Shown: positions 35,552-45,532 of the stretch, piece after piece
How the letters are laid out: each line of letters starts with the position of its first letter
How positions within the stretch are numbered: position 1 is the stretch's first letter
Assembly (NCBI GenBank): GCA_034670405.1
Contig: JAXDDX010000337.1
Coordinates: 62,001 to 126,000, forward strand
Length of the DNA stretch: 64,000 nucleotides
From: Hoplostethus atlanticus
Taxonomy: Eukaryota > Chordata > Actinopteri > Trachichthyiformes > Trachichthyidae
Direction: 5' to 3'
Position numbers and translations under genes: made by a program
Notes under the pieces: model-generated
Database searches by the model: none
What the model was told of the DNA's origin: nothing
Seen by the model: the letters and a program-made list of their open reading frames with translations, nothing else

Positions 35552-35999
35552 TGTTACGACTGTGGTCGTTAGTTTTGTTTTTGGATCTGCTCTTTTTCTC
35601 TGTCCCCTCCTCTTCTGCAGTGTAGGAAATGGACATGGCTGCAGGCAATTGATTCATTAGCAGGCGATTGGTCCATTAGCAGGCAGCTGGATCTCTGGAG
35701 GAGAACCTAAATGGTAACTTACTTTGTGGTAAACTGTAGGGGTGGGCTGCCCTTTGTGTTGAACCTTTTTCTGTTGTTTCTGAGTTGCAAGGGAGGTAAG
35801 TGACTGTTGTAAATTAGTTTCTGTTATGGGGTCAGTTTAGTCTCTCTTTTGAGCAGGTAGCCTTGGCACACCCTGAAGCCTAATTTTTTTTGCTTCTCTA
35901 TTGTAACTATACATCTTGTTGTGACACCTACGCTGTGTTAAGACAGTTTGGTTTTGGGAGCTGGGGAATGATGGTCCTTTTAGACAGGGCGTAATAACA
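35552..35999 (+). repeat. Gypsy 5' LTR
   Basis: Matches 41305-41778 over most of its length (GGAAATGGACA, GGGGTGGGCTGCCC, ACATCTTGTTGTGACACC). The stretch just upstream (35474-35551, GACTAGTCCTTAGG... CAGACAATAAA) also matches 41176-41250, so either the LTR is longer and its first part is lost, or a second LTR tail sits here. Confidence 0.7.
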
Positions 36000-36004
36000 T
36001 GAAT

Positions 36005-36017
36005 TGGGGGCTCGTCC
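36005..36017 (+). other. Primer binding site, tRNA-Pro-like
   Basis: TGGGGGCTCGTCC, five bases after the left LTR, matches the first 13 positions of the proline-tRNA primer site known from several retroviruses and retrotransposons. The match then breaks. Confidence 0.6.
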
Positions 36018-36118
36018 TCCTCCTATTTCTTTTGCAAAAGTCGTGGTGGTGAACACAGTAGCGGAAGGTTGTTCTTTCTCTGGTTGGCAGTATTCTTTAA
36101 TGTGTTTTGTCAGGGGGG

Positions 36119-36526
36119 ATGGATTTTGTATTGGATGAGTTTGAGATTAGTGAGTCTTGGGAAAACTTGCAAATGTAAGAAAGCGGATTTGTTGCTTGTG
36201 GCTGATTTTTATGACGTTCAAGTACCATATAATGCACAAAGCAGAGGCAGAGTCTTTGTGAAAAGTTGGTGGACAAAGGTGTGTTGTCTAAACCTGCTAG
36301 CCATACTAGAGTTCCCGCAAGCGGGGTGGAGACGGAAGTGGCTGAGGCTGCTGACAGGCCCACTCCTACCATGGATCCTGTCATGGGCGCACAACCAGCG
36401 ATGACCACGGAGAACCTCCACTTCACCCTCTGTATTAAGGAGGTGAAGACTCGAAATAAAGAGCTTGGGCTTGAGGCCATGCACCTCCGTGTCAGAGCTC
36501 TTGAGCTTGCAAGAGCACACAAATGA
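36119..36526 (+). pseudogene. Gypsy Gag remnant
   Basis: Starts MDFVLDEFEISESWENLQM, then after a frameshift CKKADLLLVADFYDV, and after another LCIKEVKTRNKELGLEAMHL and RVRALELARAHK before a stop. Charged helical repeats of this kind are typical of fish Gypsy Gag. The nucleocapsid part is gone, since the next coding piece is the integrase tail. Confidence 0.65.
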
Positions 36527-36529
36527 AAA

Positions 36530-36745
36530 GTAAGTTTGACAAAGGCTGAAGGCTAGAACCTTTCAGCCAGGTGACAAAGTGTTGGTCCTGCTTATAATTC
36601 CTGGGTCTGTGTTACATGCACAATTATAAAAGTGAACTTGGTGAGATCGACTATGTTGTGCGTACCCCCGATAGGAAAACAAAATCTTGCATTTGCCACA
36701 TCAATATGTTAAAATGCTTCTCTAGAGATGGTGCAGTCTCTCAGC
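36530..36745 (+). pseudogene. Gypsy integrase C-terminal remnant
   Basis: GDKVLVL-like and IDYVVRTPDRK...CHINMLK motifs mark the chromatin-binding end of a Gypsy integrase. It lies upstream of the reverse transcriptase, the reverse of the standard Ty3 order. The catalytic core is missing. Confidence 0.65.
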
Positions 36746-36879
36746 TCCCCCTACTGGGCCAGTTACATCAGTGTCTGTGGTGCCACCGAAATATCAGCCT
36801 GAAGAGGATGGCTTATGTGTAAAGAGTGGTTCTATGCCATGCACACGTTTGAGGAATTCAGAGATATTGAATGATTTGG

Positions 36880-38090
36880 AGTCTTTTCTGTCCCATTTGT
36901 CTCCTGCTGCTCGGGCAGATATTGTCCGTCTGATCACCCTAGTCAAACATCTGTATTGTACAATGATATCGATGTGGAAGACCACAAACCTATTAAACAG
37001 CATGCGTACAGGGTGAGATCTCAACCACAAGAGCCATGATGCAGCAAGAAGTATCTTATCTTGCTGAGTATGGCTTGGCTATTCCCAGTAGTAGTGCCTG
37101 GAGTTCCCCCTGTCTTCTTGTCCCCAAGCCTCGTTTCTGCAAACAACTACCGAAAATTATTCCTAGCTGCGGTATTCAGGTGCCTGGGCCTGCTTTGAAC
37201 ATTTTTTTTCCAAAGTAAACGCTTCAGATTCCACAGGACACTAAGAGCATGTAGAACGAGGGGGCGCCAAGAGGCAGGGACTTTAGCTTGCCTCGCAGTG
37301 TCAGCTCGATCCCGAATTATGTTGTCTGACCCAGTAGTGTTTCTTTTAGCTCCCGTCTCAAACTTTTCCATTTTCTCTTCTTTTTTTTTTTAGATAGTAA
37401 TGGGTAGAGCTCTGGTGTGCAACACTCATATGCAACATGCAACGTTTTTTTTGAATACATTTGGTTCCGCATGAACGTCTTTTGCAGCTTCCCACGCCCT
37501 TTGGCACACTTTGGGGGCACACTTTGGGAAACACTGGGTTAATGTATAAGATGTTGACTGGTGTGGATAGTTGTGAAGCCTATTTGGATGATGTGGCTGC
37601 CTACTCTAGTACATTGTCTGAGCACCGAGAGACCGCCACCTTCCTGATGCCTCGCTTACCTTGAACTTGGCAAAGTGAGTTTGGCAAAGCCACTGTCACA
37701 AACTTAGGTAAGCAGGTGGGGCAAAGGAAGGTACGCCCCCTAGCAGCTAAGGTGCAGGTCCTGTACCCCAGACAAAACGGGTGCTAAAGAGTTTGTGGCT
37801 ATTACAGAGGATTTTGTAAGAACGTTTACGATGTAGTGGCTCCTCTCATCAACCTAGTTAGTCCTTCCAAGAAATTTTTTGGTCTCCTGCTTGCCAGGTG
37901 GCTGTTGACTCTAAAGCTCTCCTGTATTGCACCTGTACTCGCTGCTCCTGATTTCGCTTACCTCTTCAAACTAGAGGTGGACGCGAGTGCATATGGCGCT
38001 GTTCTGCTGCAGGAGGATACACGCTGTATTTATCACCCTATCTGCTACTTCTCTAAAAAGTTTAACAAGCATCAATTGAAATAAAGCTTA
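36880..38090 (+). pseudogene. Gypsy reverse transcriptase / RNase H remnants
   Basis: Pieces in several frames: PIKQHAYRV, MQQEVSYLAEYGLAIPSSSA then WSSPCLLVPKP (RT start); NCEAYLDDV-like SCEAYLDDVAAYSS (RT active site region, normally Y-x-DD); GKQVGQ; APLINLVSPSKKFFG; and VDASAYGAVLLQED followed by HPICYFSKKFNKHQLK (RNase H). An unrelated insert or deletion lies around 37200-37480. Many stops show the copy is dead. Confidence 0.75.
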
Positions 38091-38994
38091 GTGTAAGTTC
38101 AATCAGGAAGACTACCTGGCTCATTCGGTCTTGCTTGTTATTCAATCAGCCCATTAAGCAAGGACACTGCTTTCCTCCCTTTCCTACCCCCGACTTGAAC
38201 GTGACCATCGACGGCTTTCAGACTGTGCGTGGGCGGAAACACCGGGAGAGCGGTAATCGGAAAGGAGGGCTTGCCTTGCTCGTAAATAACAGACGGTGTA
38301 ACCCAAAACATATTACTGTTAAGGAACAACTCTGTTGCCCGGACATTGAACTGATTGCTGTTAGCCTGCGGCCATACTACTTGCCGCGTGAATTCTCGCA
38401 TGCCATTGTTTTGGTCGCTTACATCCCACCCTCTGCTGACGTGAGATCCACCTCCAAACGGAACATCCGACTGCTTTTGTAGCGATAACAGGGGACTTCA
38501 ACGATGCCTCTCTCTCATCCACTACCCACCTTCAGACAGTTTGAAGCGTCACACTAGGGAAAATAAAACTTTGGACTTACTGTATGCCAATGTTAAGGAG
38601 GCACACAGCTCCACCCCTCTCCCTCCCCTCAGGAGATCTGACCACAACCTCGTCCACCTGAGGCCCCTCTATAGAGCGCAACAGTGACCGCCCACTTTTT
38701 GAACGGCTCCGGTTCCGGAATTTCCCATTCATTTACTACATTGACATTTTAGAAAATCCTTATATAAAGAGTTTTAAGCCTGGAACCAAGCCAACCAACT
38801 AGGAGATGAATCGTGACCATAAAACATTTGATTCTGAGCAAAAAAAAGATCGGTAAATGGAAAAAAAGGCAAAGGTACAAGACTGTGTACATAATTATTT
38901 TAAGAGTGAAGGAACTACTCATCCCATAAACCATTGCGAATGATACTTTTCCAACAACTTCCAACCAAACGATAGTTTAGCGCGCTTCTTCTTG

Positions 38995-38995
<1 letters not shown>

Positions 38996-39039
<44 letters not shown>
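38996..39039. repeat. (TG)n microsatellite
   Basis: About 44 bp of TG, directly left of the solo LTR. Confidence 0.95.
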
Positions 39040-39040
<1 letters not shown>

Positions 39041-39041
39041 T

Positions 39042-39699
39042 TGTTGTAAATAATATGCTTTGTACTAAGCAATATAATCCTGTGTGTTATGATAAATCTA
39101 CATAAATATAAAATATGTTTGATTAAGCATGTAACCTAAAAGATCATAGTTTCAATAAAGCTTCAAAAAACATAGTCTAACAGTTTCCCTACAGTAATCA
39201 TAAAGTTTTAAAAAAAATACAGTCTGAGGCCCTTTTTGCAATAAGGGTGTCCAAGGACAGGCTGTAGAGGCCTAAAAATAGACAGGTGGAGCATGCGCAG
39301 ACAGGAGAGGCCCAGGCGGCCATTTTATAATGATGAATAGGAAAATCCCCAAAACCCTGGGTTTTACAGCTACGATTGGACACCATTATTTTCTTGCTGA
39401 CAAAGCTGAAATTAATGAAAAATGGGCGTAGAATCAGTATTCTCCACCCAGTTTTTAGGATATATAAGATCGTGCACAGACAGTTGTACGTCAGTCTGGT
39501 TCCGGGACCAGCTCGGGTTTTGTCTCTGTTGAAGAATAAAGCTCTATTGCATTGAACTCTGATCATCTCCAGTGACTTCTTTGAACCTGTTTGAGACTCC
39601 AGTAACTACAGAATCTACAGAATCGTGAAGAAGATTAAGTGTTGGCGTAGAGGTCCGGTCTTCATCACTGGCCTGAAACCTGGACTTTTTCCTCCGACA
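39042..39699 (+). mobile_element. Solo LTR, family C (ERV-like), plus strand
   Basis: Starts TGTTGTAAATAAT and ends CCTCCGACA, flanked by TAGT (39038-39041 and 39700-39703). A TATA-like GGATATATAAGATC near 39460 and an AGAATAAAGC signal near 39531 are about 70 bp apart, the usual promoter-to-polyA spacing of a retroviral LTR. The second copy is at 61647-62455 on the other strand. A 4-bp duplication fits gammaretrovirus-like or related elements. No coding part is present. Confidence 0.8.
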
Positions 39700-39716
39700 T
39701 AGTGTTGTCATCGACA

Positions 39717-39830
39717 TGGTACAGTGTTTAGTTCCTGACTGCCATCACCGCTCGGGCGTCCATCAATGCCGGTTCCACCGATTCCCCACCAGTGTGTTGG
39801 TGAAGAACCGGTGGATCAGTTATATAATTT
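39717..39830 (+). pseudogene. THAP-domain first exon
   Basis: An ATG at 39717 opens MVQCLVPDCHHRSG, CRFHRFPTSVLVKNRWI. The C-x4-C spacing, the HRFP motif and the following W fit the first half of a THAP zinc finger, the DNA-binding domain of P-type transposases. The partner half (second C and H) would be in a later exon that is not seen. Confidence 0.65.
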
Positions 39831-41870
39831 ATTAACGTTACTCGTTTTTAATAAATGTGAATTCGATCCAGTTACATTCACATAGCTAACGTTGCTAATA
39901 TGCCAATATTACGTGAGTTAGTCACAGCTGCATAGGCTAAGCAGCTAGCTAGGTTACGTTAGTAGCTAACGTTAATGTTAGCTGACGAGATGTTCGTGGG
40001 TGCGGTAAACATTTCCATGGTAACAGCGAGTTCCACCAATCAGACACGTCGCTGTTACACTTTAGGATTGTGGGTAGTGTAGTACTTCTCCATGACATCG
40101 CAAATAAAACATGTTTTTCTCAAAACAAGGTTGATATCATACAGTCGTATGATATGTGGCTTCTACAGGAGCATACACCATCGTTTCACAATCTACTAGC
40201 TTGTGAGTCTACCTTGGATGGTTACGACATTATGGCTAATAATCAAAATCCCGATTTCAGAATATGAATGGGATTTTCCCTTCTGGAACCTCACTGTTGA
40301 GCTCTATAAGCCTCCTGTACAACAGCAACCAGTGACCACCAGGACGGTGAGGAGATGGACACCGGAGGACGAGGAGGTTCTAAAGGACTGTTTCAAGACA
40401 GCTGTCTGGGATGAGTTCTGTGACTCCTTTGGAGAGGATATAGATGGGCTTACAGACTTTATAACTGGATACATTAACTTCTGTCAGGACAATGTTGCAC
40501 CAACCAACAAAGTACGCTGCTTTCCTAACAGCAAACTCTGGATCACCAGGGACCTTAAGGCCCTTCTGAATGAAAAGAAGAGGGCCTTTAGGGAAGGAAA
40601 TAGGGAGGAGCTGAAACAGGTGCAGAAGGAGCTGAAGGTGAAGATCAGGGAGAGCAAAGACACCTACAGGAGGAAGATGGAACACAAGCTGCAGCAGAAC
40701 AGCATGAGAGAGATGTGGGCTGGCATGAAACATCACCATTCAGCCCATACTCCTGAGAGATAAGCTTCGGACAATGCAGGTGGATTGGCCCCTTGGTGAC
40801 CTGGATTATAGACTACCTGACTGGCAGACCACAGTATGTGAGACTGCAGGGCTGTGTGTCAGATCTGGTGGTCTTTAGGTAGAGGTGACCTTAGGTATGA
40901 CAGAGTCATGCCACTTGCAGAAGTTCTCAGACGACTCTGCAATTGTTGGGGGTCAGGAGGGGGAGTACAGTGGACTGGTTGGTGACTTTGTTGAGTGGTG
41001 CAACCAGAACCATCTGCAGCTCAACATGGGTAAAACCAAGGAGATGCAGGTGGATAATAATAATTCACTTAATTAAACATTGTAGAGGAACGTTCAATTC
41101 TTGGGAAAGGGGGTGTTACGACTGTGACCGTATGTTTTGTGGTGTTTTTTGGGTGTTTTCTCTTTCTGTATGGGACTAGTCCTTAGGTTAGTAGCTCTGT
41201 TGCCTTTTGTTATATGTGATCACCAGACAATAAACTTGCATAAACCCCATTCCTTGGGTTTTCATCCAGTCCTGCCTGCTATCGTCATCCCTGCACCTGA
41301 GTCCTGTTATGACTGTGGTCATAGGTTTTGTGTTTTTGGATCTGCTCTTTTTCTCTTTCCCCTCCCATTCTGCTGTGTAGGAAATGGACACGGCTGCAGG
41401 TGATTGATCCGTTAGCAGGTAGCTGACCAGATATAAAAGAACCAAGTCCTCAACTCCCAACCCAGCCACCACCAGCTACCTTTCTCTTATGATAAACTGT
41501 AGGGGTGGGCTGCCCTTTGTGTTGAACCTTTTTCTCCTGTTTTTGAGTTACAAGGGAGGTAAGTGACCTTTGTAAATTAGTTTCTGTTATGGGGTCAGTT
41601 TAGTATCCATTTTGAGCAGGTAGCCTTGCTTGTTGTTTTGGCCTTGTCCCCCTGAAGCCAATTTTCTTTTTCGTTTCTCCATTGTAAATAAACATCTTGT
41701 TGTGACACCTACACTGAGCTGGGGAATGAGGGTCCTTTTTCATGTAGTACCTTGGCCAGCCCTAGACAGGGCGTAACAGTCCTCACTACTTAGAAAACCC
41801 ATCGCAACGTTTTACAAGCACCTTCCTAAGTACTTTCAACTAAGTAAAGGGGATGAGAAAATATTAAGTT

Positions 41871-42058
41871 GATAATACACACATTTATGAATACCCAACT
41901 CAAAACATTACTTAAAGCCAACTTAGTTCCATCAAATGAACCCATTGTGTATACTTAATCATCGTAAGATGATAATACACACATTTATGAGTACCTAACT
42001 CAAAATATTACTTAAAGCCAACTTAGTTCCATCAAATGAACCCATTGTGTATACTTTA
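41871..42058. repeat. 100-bp tandem duplication
   Basis: The segment beginning GATAATACACACATTTATGA at 41871 is repeated at 41971 with about three differences, up to TGTGTATACTT. Confidence 0.9.
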
Positions 42059-42282
42059 TATTTCACATTACAGTTACTTACTCTATGCAGTGTATATAGA
42101 TCACTTACTTGACCTAACTGAGGTCCACTAACTTAGACTTTTAGGTTATAAATAATCTAAAACATGTAGTAGTATCAATGTCCTATTGCAATTTCAATGT
42201 AAAAGTACTCTGACTGAAATGAAATTGAGGCAAAAGCATGTCAATAAATTCAATTCAATTTTTATTTGTTCAGTTCTTGAGC

Positions 42283-42381
42283 TCAGTGAAACTGCAGAAG
42301 TCTTTCTGCGTACTTGTCCAGATTGGCCATGATCGTCGTTTCCAGGTCGACGGTAGTTATTCTTTTGAATTCTTCTTTGAC
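42283..42381 (-). pseudogene. Candidate terminal exon of unrecognised gene
   Basis: After a possible acceptor (TTTTCAAG) the minus strand reads EEFKRITTVDLETTIMANLD, KYAERLLQFH and stop. It resembles the C-terminal stretch of an uncharacterised multicopy fish family sometimes labelled SAMD3-like. The earlier exons are not found, so it is probably a gene fragment. Confidence 0.35.
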
Positions 42382-43201
42382 CTTGAAAACAAAAGATAAA
42401 AAAAGTTATTGAAAAAAGTTACTCATTCTACAAAAACAACAATAATTTAATTTGCTTTGGTACTACAAAAGTTCAGTGGAAGCTATGGCTTTGTGTAAAT
42501 ACATACAGCTGTAGACTGAAAAGACAAAAAGAAGAAAAACTATATTGCCATATATTTTACCTAAAGGTAGATTCAACAGAAATTGCAATTTGATGGAAAA
42601 GATGAATAAAAGAAACACACTGTAGAAAACATTTGTGCAATATGTAAATACCTGACTGGGTTCCAACAAAGCAGGCCAACTTTTTTCAGGTCCGCTATGG
42701 CAGGGCTTTCTTCCATTATCTCTTTACTCCGATAGGAAATGGTCTTCATTTCGTCATAATCATCAACCCGTTGATGATTAGTTGAAACTGGTGTGTTGGA
42801 GGTGGGAAGGATCAAATATGTGGTGAGGGTCTTGAGGACTGGGTTGAGAAAGACTGGACTATAGAAGCTTTGCTGGCATTCTGCGGTGGCTTCAATAACC
42901 CTAGTCACCAACTCAGCGAGGCCTTGACTAATGTATCAGGTGAGCTAGCACTGGGGAAGATCAAATACATGGAATGGCTGAGGGTACTCAAGGACTGGGT
43001 TGGGAACCACTGATGTAAACAATGCTGCAGAACATGTAAACACTGATATCATGTCACTGATTCAACGGAAAGTTAAGGTGGAATACGCCTACCTATAGAT
43101 TGAATAGCGGCCTTAGCCTTTCTACTTACTTGTTAACATTAGGTGCATGCAGACGAAACTGTGACTTCTTTGACGGCCCACCTTGAGTCGTTTCTTGAAT
43201 G

Positions 43202-43288
43202 AAAAGAAATATAAAAATTAGAACAATATACAGGCCTGCATAGAAAATGTATACTTCTGAATATTGTTCTAATTTTTATATTTCTTTT
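43202..43288. repeat. Perfect 28-bp inverted repeat (hairpin)
   Basis: The left arm 43202-43229 and right arm 43261-43288 are exact reverse complements (AAAAGAAATATAAAAATTAG... ), separated by 31 bp. The arms are AT-rich. Confidence 0.9.
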
Positions 43289-43531
43289 GATCAAAATATC
43301 AAATATCTTGAGGGCAAATATGATTTACTTTGCCTAACCAGAGGTCACCGATCTTATCCACAATAGGCCTGAGTGGGTGCAGGCTTTTGTTCCAACCAAG
43401 CAGTAGCACACCTGATTCTACTAGTCAAGGTCCTTAGCAAAGACTCTAGTGGTTGGTTAGTAGAATCAGGTGTATGGAAAGCCATTTGAGTATTTATTCC
43501 ATATCCTTGATATCAGGCGTCAGTTTCCTAC

Positions 43532-44014
43532 ACTAGTTCGGTCTTTGTCAGCACTAGTTGGACATTTGGTCGCACTAGTTCGGCATTTTGTCGTACTAGT
43601 TGAACAAAAACTCGTACTAGTCACTCTTTTTCAGCAACTAGTGGCATTTTTTTACAACTAGTTCCAACAAAAGCCTTACTAGTGATGCCGGGCACCGCAC
43701 TAGTAGCACCAAAGTCCCAACTAGTTCGCTTTTTGACGCACTAGTGGCGCTCTGGACCGAACTAGTAACGCTGAAAATCTTACTAGTTACACTAGTTGCG
43801 GTCTTTTTGACCTTACTAGTGTAACTAGTGAGGCTCAAAATGCTTACTAGTGTTACTAGTAAGTGCCAAAATGTCCACTAGTTACACTAGTTGGGGTCTT
43901 TTTGACCTTACTAGTTAACTAGTGAGGCTCAAAATGTTTACTAGTTGAACTAGTGAAAGACCAAATGCCCACTAGTGTAACTAGTAAGCCAAAATGCTTA
44001 CTAGTTACACTAGT
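43532..44014. repeat. Array of 28 ACTAGT palindromes
   Basis: ACTAGT occurs 28 times in 483 bp at irregular spacings of roughly 8-25 bp. By chance about 0.1 would be expected. The spacers are mostly unrelated at the left end. At the right end a higher-order unit appears (TTACTAGTGTAACTAGTGAG with GGCTCAAAATG and TCTTTTTGACC) that is partly inverted. No coding sequence is present. I do not recognise the repeat. Confidence 0.9.
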
Positions 44015-44228
44015 TGCACTAAATGCTAATCAGGGGGCGGGGAAGGGGCATCAATGGAACCTTCCTATTGGCTCTCCAGCAAGAACTCCACCCAGCCAAA
44101 ATTTAACCCTTTCAAGCCTGGTGAGCTTTCACTGCCGTGAACCGCCAGCTCCTTGCTTACTATCCATGCAGAATGAAGCAGGACAATGCGTGTACCGTCA
44201 GATTAATTATTTTCTCTATTAACAACAA

Positions 44229-44345
44229 TGAAGTCAGCGGACTGACTCTCCCCGGATCCAGCATGGCTGCGGCCAATTAAACCCGATTGCAGCCGAGCCT
44301 TTTTACTGTAACCTGTGTGTGCATGGGGGGGTGAATGAGAGGATC
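44229..44345 (+). mobile_element. Partial family-A LTR
   Basis: Matches about 44600-44710 of the complete LTR (GGCTGCGGCCAATTAA, GATTGCAGCCG, CCTTTTT...ACCTGTG). Both ends are missing. Confidence 0.65.
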
Positions 44346-44562
44346 GGGGGCCTGTTCCACAAAGCAGGTTTAGACTCGAGATTAATCTCGCAAGCCATAT
44401 TACAATGAAAATCGAAATACGATTGCCATAAATAAAGGGAGAGAGAAAGATTGGCAACAAATTGAAGTTGTTGAATTAAAAACGAACAAATTGTATAGAC
44501 CTTATTAAATATGTGTTCCAACAATATTAAAGAACTGAAAAGCTACAAATATAAAGGGTTAT

Positions 44563-45205
44563 TGTGGCAGATGGGAGGAGAGTGGGGTGAGGCTTAGCTT
44601 GGATCCAGGGGAGAGTTGAGTCGGTGGACTGACTCTACCCTGGATCCGGGACCGGCTGCGGCCAATTAAGCCTGATTGCAGCCGGGCCCTTTTTAACCTG
44701 TGGATGTGGGACTGTGTGAGAGTGCGCCAGTGTGAGAGGCTGGCGGAGAGAATGGAGCCGACAGGGATGGAGGATCCGGTCGACTGTGTGCGGAGCAGGG
44801 ACGACGAGCCAGCAGCAGCGTCTGAGCGGGGTCCGCGGCTGGAGTGCCGGGACGGAGGCGAGGGCGCGAGACGGAGTGGGAGAGCGGGCGTCAAAAGCAG
44901 TGACAACGACCTGCCAAGCTCCACGGAGAATGCAGTCGGGTACAGCCTGGAAGGGCTGTCCAGTCGGGGTTGGGGCGGGACGCCCCTGGAAGCCTGGCGG
45001 ACTGGGGCAGCCTTGGTGCTCCGCGGCTGACCTGCCGGGAGGGAGGAGGTGCGCGTGCCGGGGAAGACGGCGCTCTACACTGCCGTCAACGCCGGGGCCA
45101 GGTTTATTGATGGTGATAATAAAACGGCCCTGCTGGCCAACTAACTCTCCTCATGCCTGGTGTCTCTGTCTGTCACGAACCCCGGTACGGTGGCAACTTG
45201 CCACA
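44563..45205 (+). mobile_element. Solo LTR, family A, copy 2
   Basis: TGTGGCAGATGG to CTTGCCACA with the exact 5-bp duplication GTTAT (44558-44562 and 45206-45210). AATAAA near 45118. No internal sequence. Highly similar to copy 1. Confidence 0.85.
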
Positions 45206-45377
45206 GTTATAAACGGGACAGTTCCAGAATAGAACACTGAATTGGAACTACAACTCTCAAAAAGCTCCTCAAACCTACCTACCTAAACTACTATCTATCG
45301 CCATAAATGATGTAGTAAAGGCTATACGTAACGTTTCATCTTACTGCATCACAGTTACTGTACAGTACTTGACACTA

Positions 45378-45443
45378 TCTGGGGAATGAACCCACAACCC
45401 TAAGACTGAGAGTCTCATGCTCTACTGACTGAGCTGTCCGGGC
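45378..45443 (-). repeat. tRNA-Lys-like pseudogene
   Basis: On the minus strand it reads GCCCGGACAGCTCAGTCAGT and later GTTGTGGGTTCATTCCC, close to tRNA-Lys in body and A box. The loop where lysine tRNA has CTTTTAA reads CTCTCAG, so the anticodon position is CTC. The acceptor stem pairs poorly. Probably a tRNA-derived repeat, related to the SINE head at 57383. Confidence 0.55.
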
Positions 45444-45532
45444 TGACTCCTATTTTTATTATATTCTTATCAAATCGGTTGTTTCCATCCTGGAAATTGA
45501 TTGGCTGAAAGCGTGTTCTACAGTGACTGTAA

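Larger units (their letters stand above)
38674..40301 (+). mobile_element. P-element-like (THAP) transposon, non-autonomous
   Basis: Flanked by CTCTATA on both sides (38667-38673 and 40302-40308), and the LINE reads through when it is removed. Its ends are similar inverted repeats: GCGCAACAGTGA on the left and, reversed, GCTCAACAGTGA on the right, followed by GGAATTTCCCATTCAT and GGGAAAATCCCATTCAT. It keeps a THAP-domain exon. A 7-8-bp duplication and a THAP domain fit the P superfamily (zebrafish has such elements). A solo LTR has inserted into it. Confidence 0.6.
38140..41070 (+). mobile_element. L2/CR1-like LINE fragment inside the Gypsy element
   Basis: Endonuclease domain: DGFQTVRGRKH, VNNRRCNPKHITV, CCPDIELIAVSLRPYYLPRE, then a GDFN motif near 38490. 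The coding sequence stops at 38673 (HLRPLY) and resumes at 40302 (LYKPPVQQQP), continuing to WTPEDEEVLKDCF and PNSKLWITRDLKALLNEKKR. Then comes a truncated RT part with KFSDDSAIVG and CNQNHLQLNMGKTKEM to about 41060. Compared with an intact LINE the central RT is deleted. It belongs to a family different from the 13.7-kb LINE. Confidence 0.75.
35552..41778 (+). mobile_element. Ty3/Gypsy element, Gmr1-like order, heavily nested
   Basis: An LTR retrotransposon remnant with both LTRs. The left LTR is 35552-35999 (TGTTACGACTG to GTAATAACA), the right LTR copy is 41305-41778 (TGTTATGACTG to GCGTAACA). A purine tract GGGAAAGGGGG at 41103-41113 precedes another TGTTACGACTG at 41114, so the full LTR may start there. 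The primer site follows the left LTR by 5 bp. Inside are Gag, the integrase C-terminus, reverse transcriptase and RNase H pieces, in that order. GTCC flanks both outer ends. A LINE with further insertions lies between RNase H and the purine tract. Confidence 0.75.
41779..43500. other. Mostly non-coding, with a tandem repeat, a small exon and a hairpin
   Basis: Apart from the features listed within it, this stretch shows nothing recognisable. The minus-strand frame at 42911-42650 (ending KKVGLLCWNPVR before a possible donor) may be a second exon of the same fragment as 42381-42283, but it lacks motifs. Confidence 0.35.

Noticed and set aside
43532-44014. CRISPR-like array
   Set aside because: The repeat is only 6 bp, the spacers vary from a few to about 20 bp, and the organism is a vertebrate; no cas-like genes.
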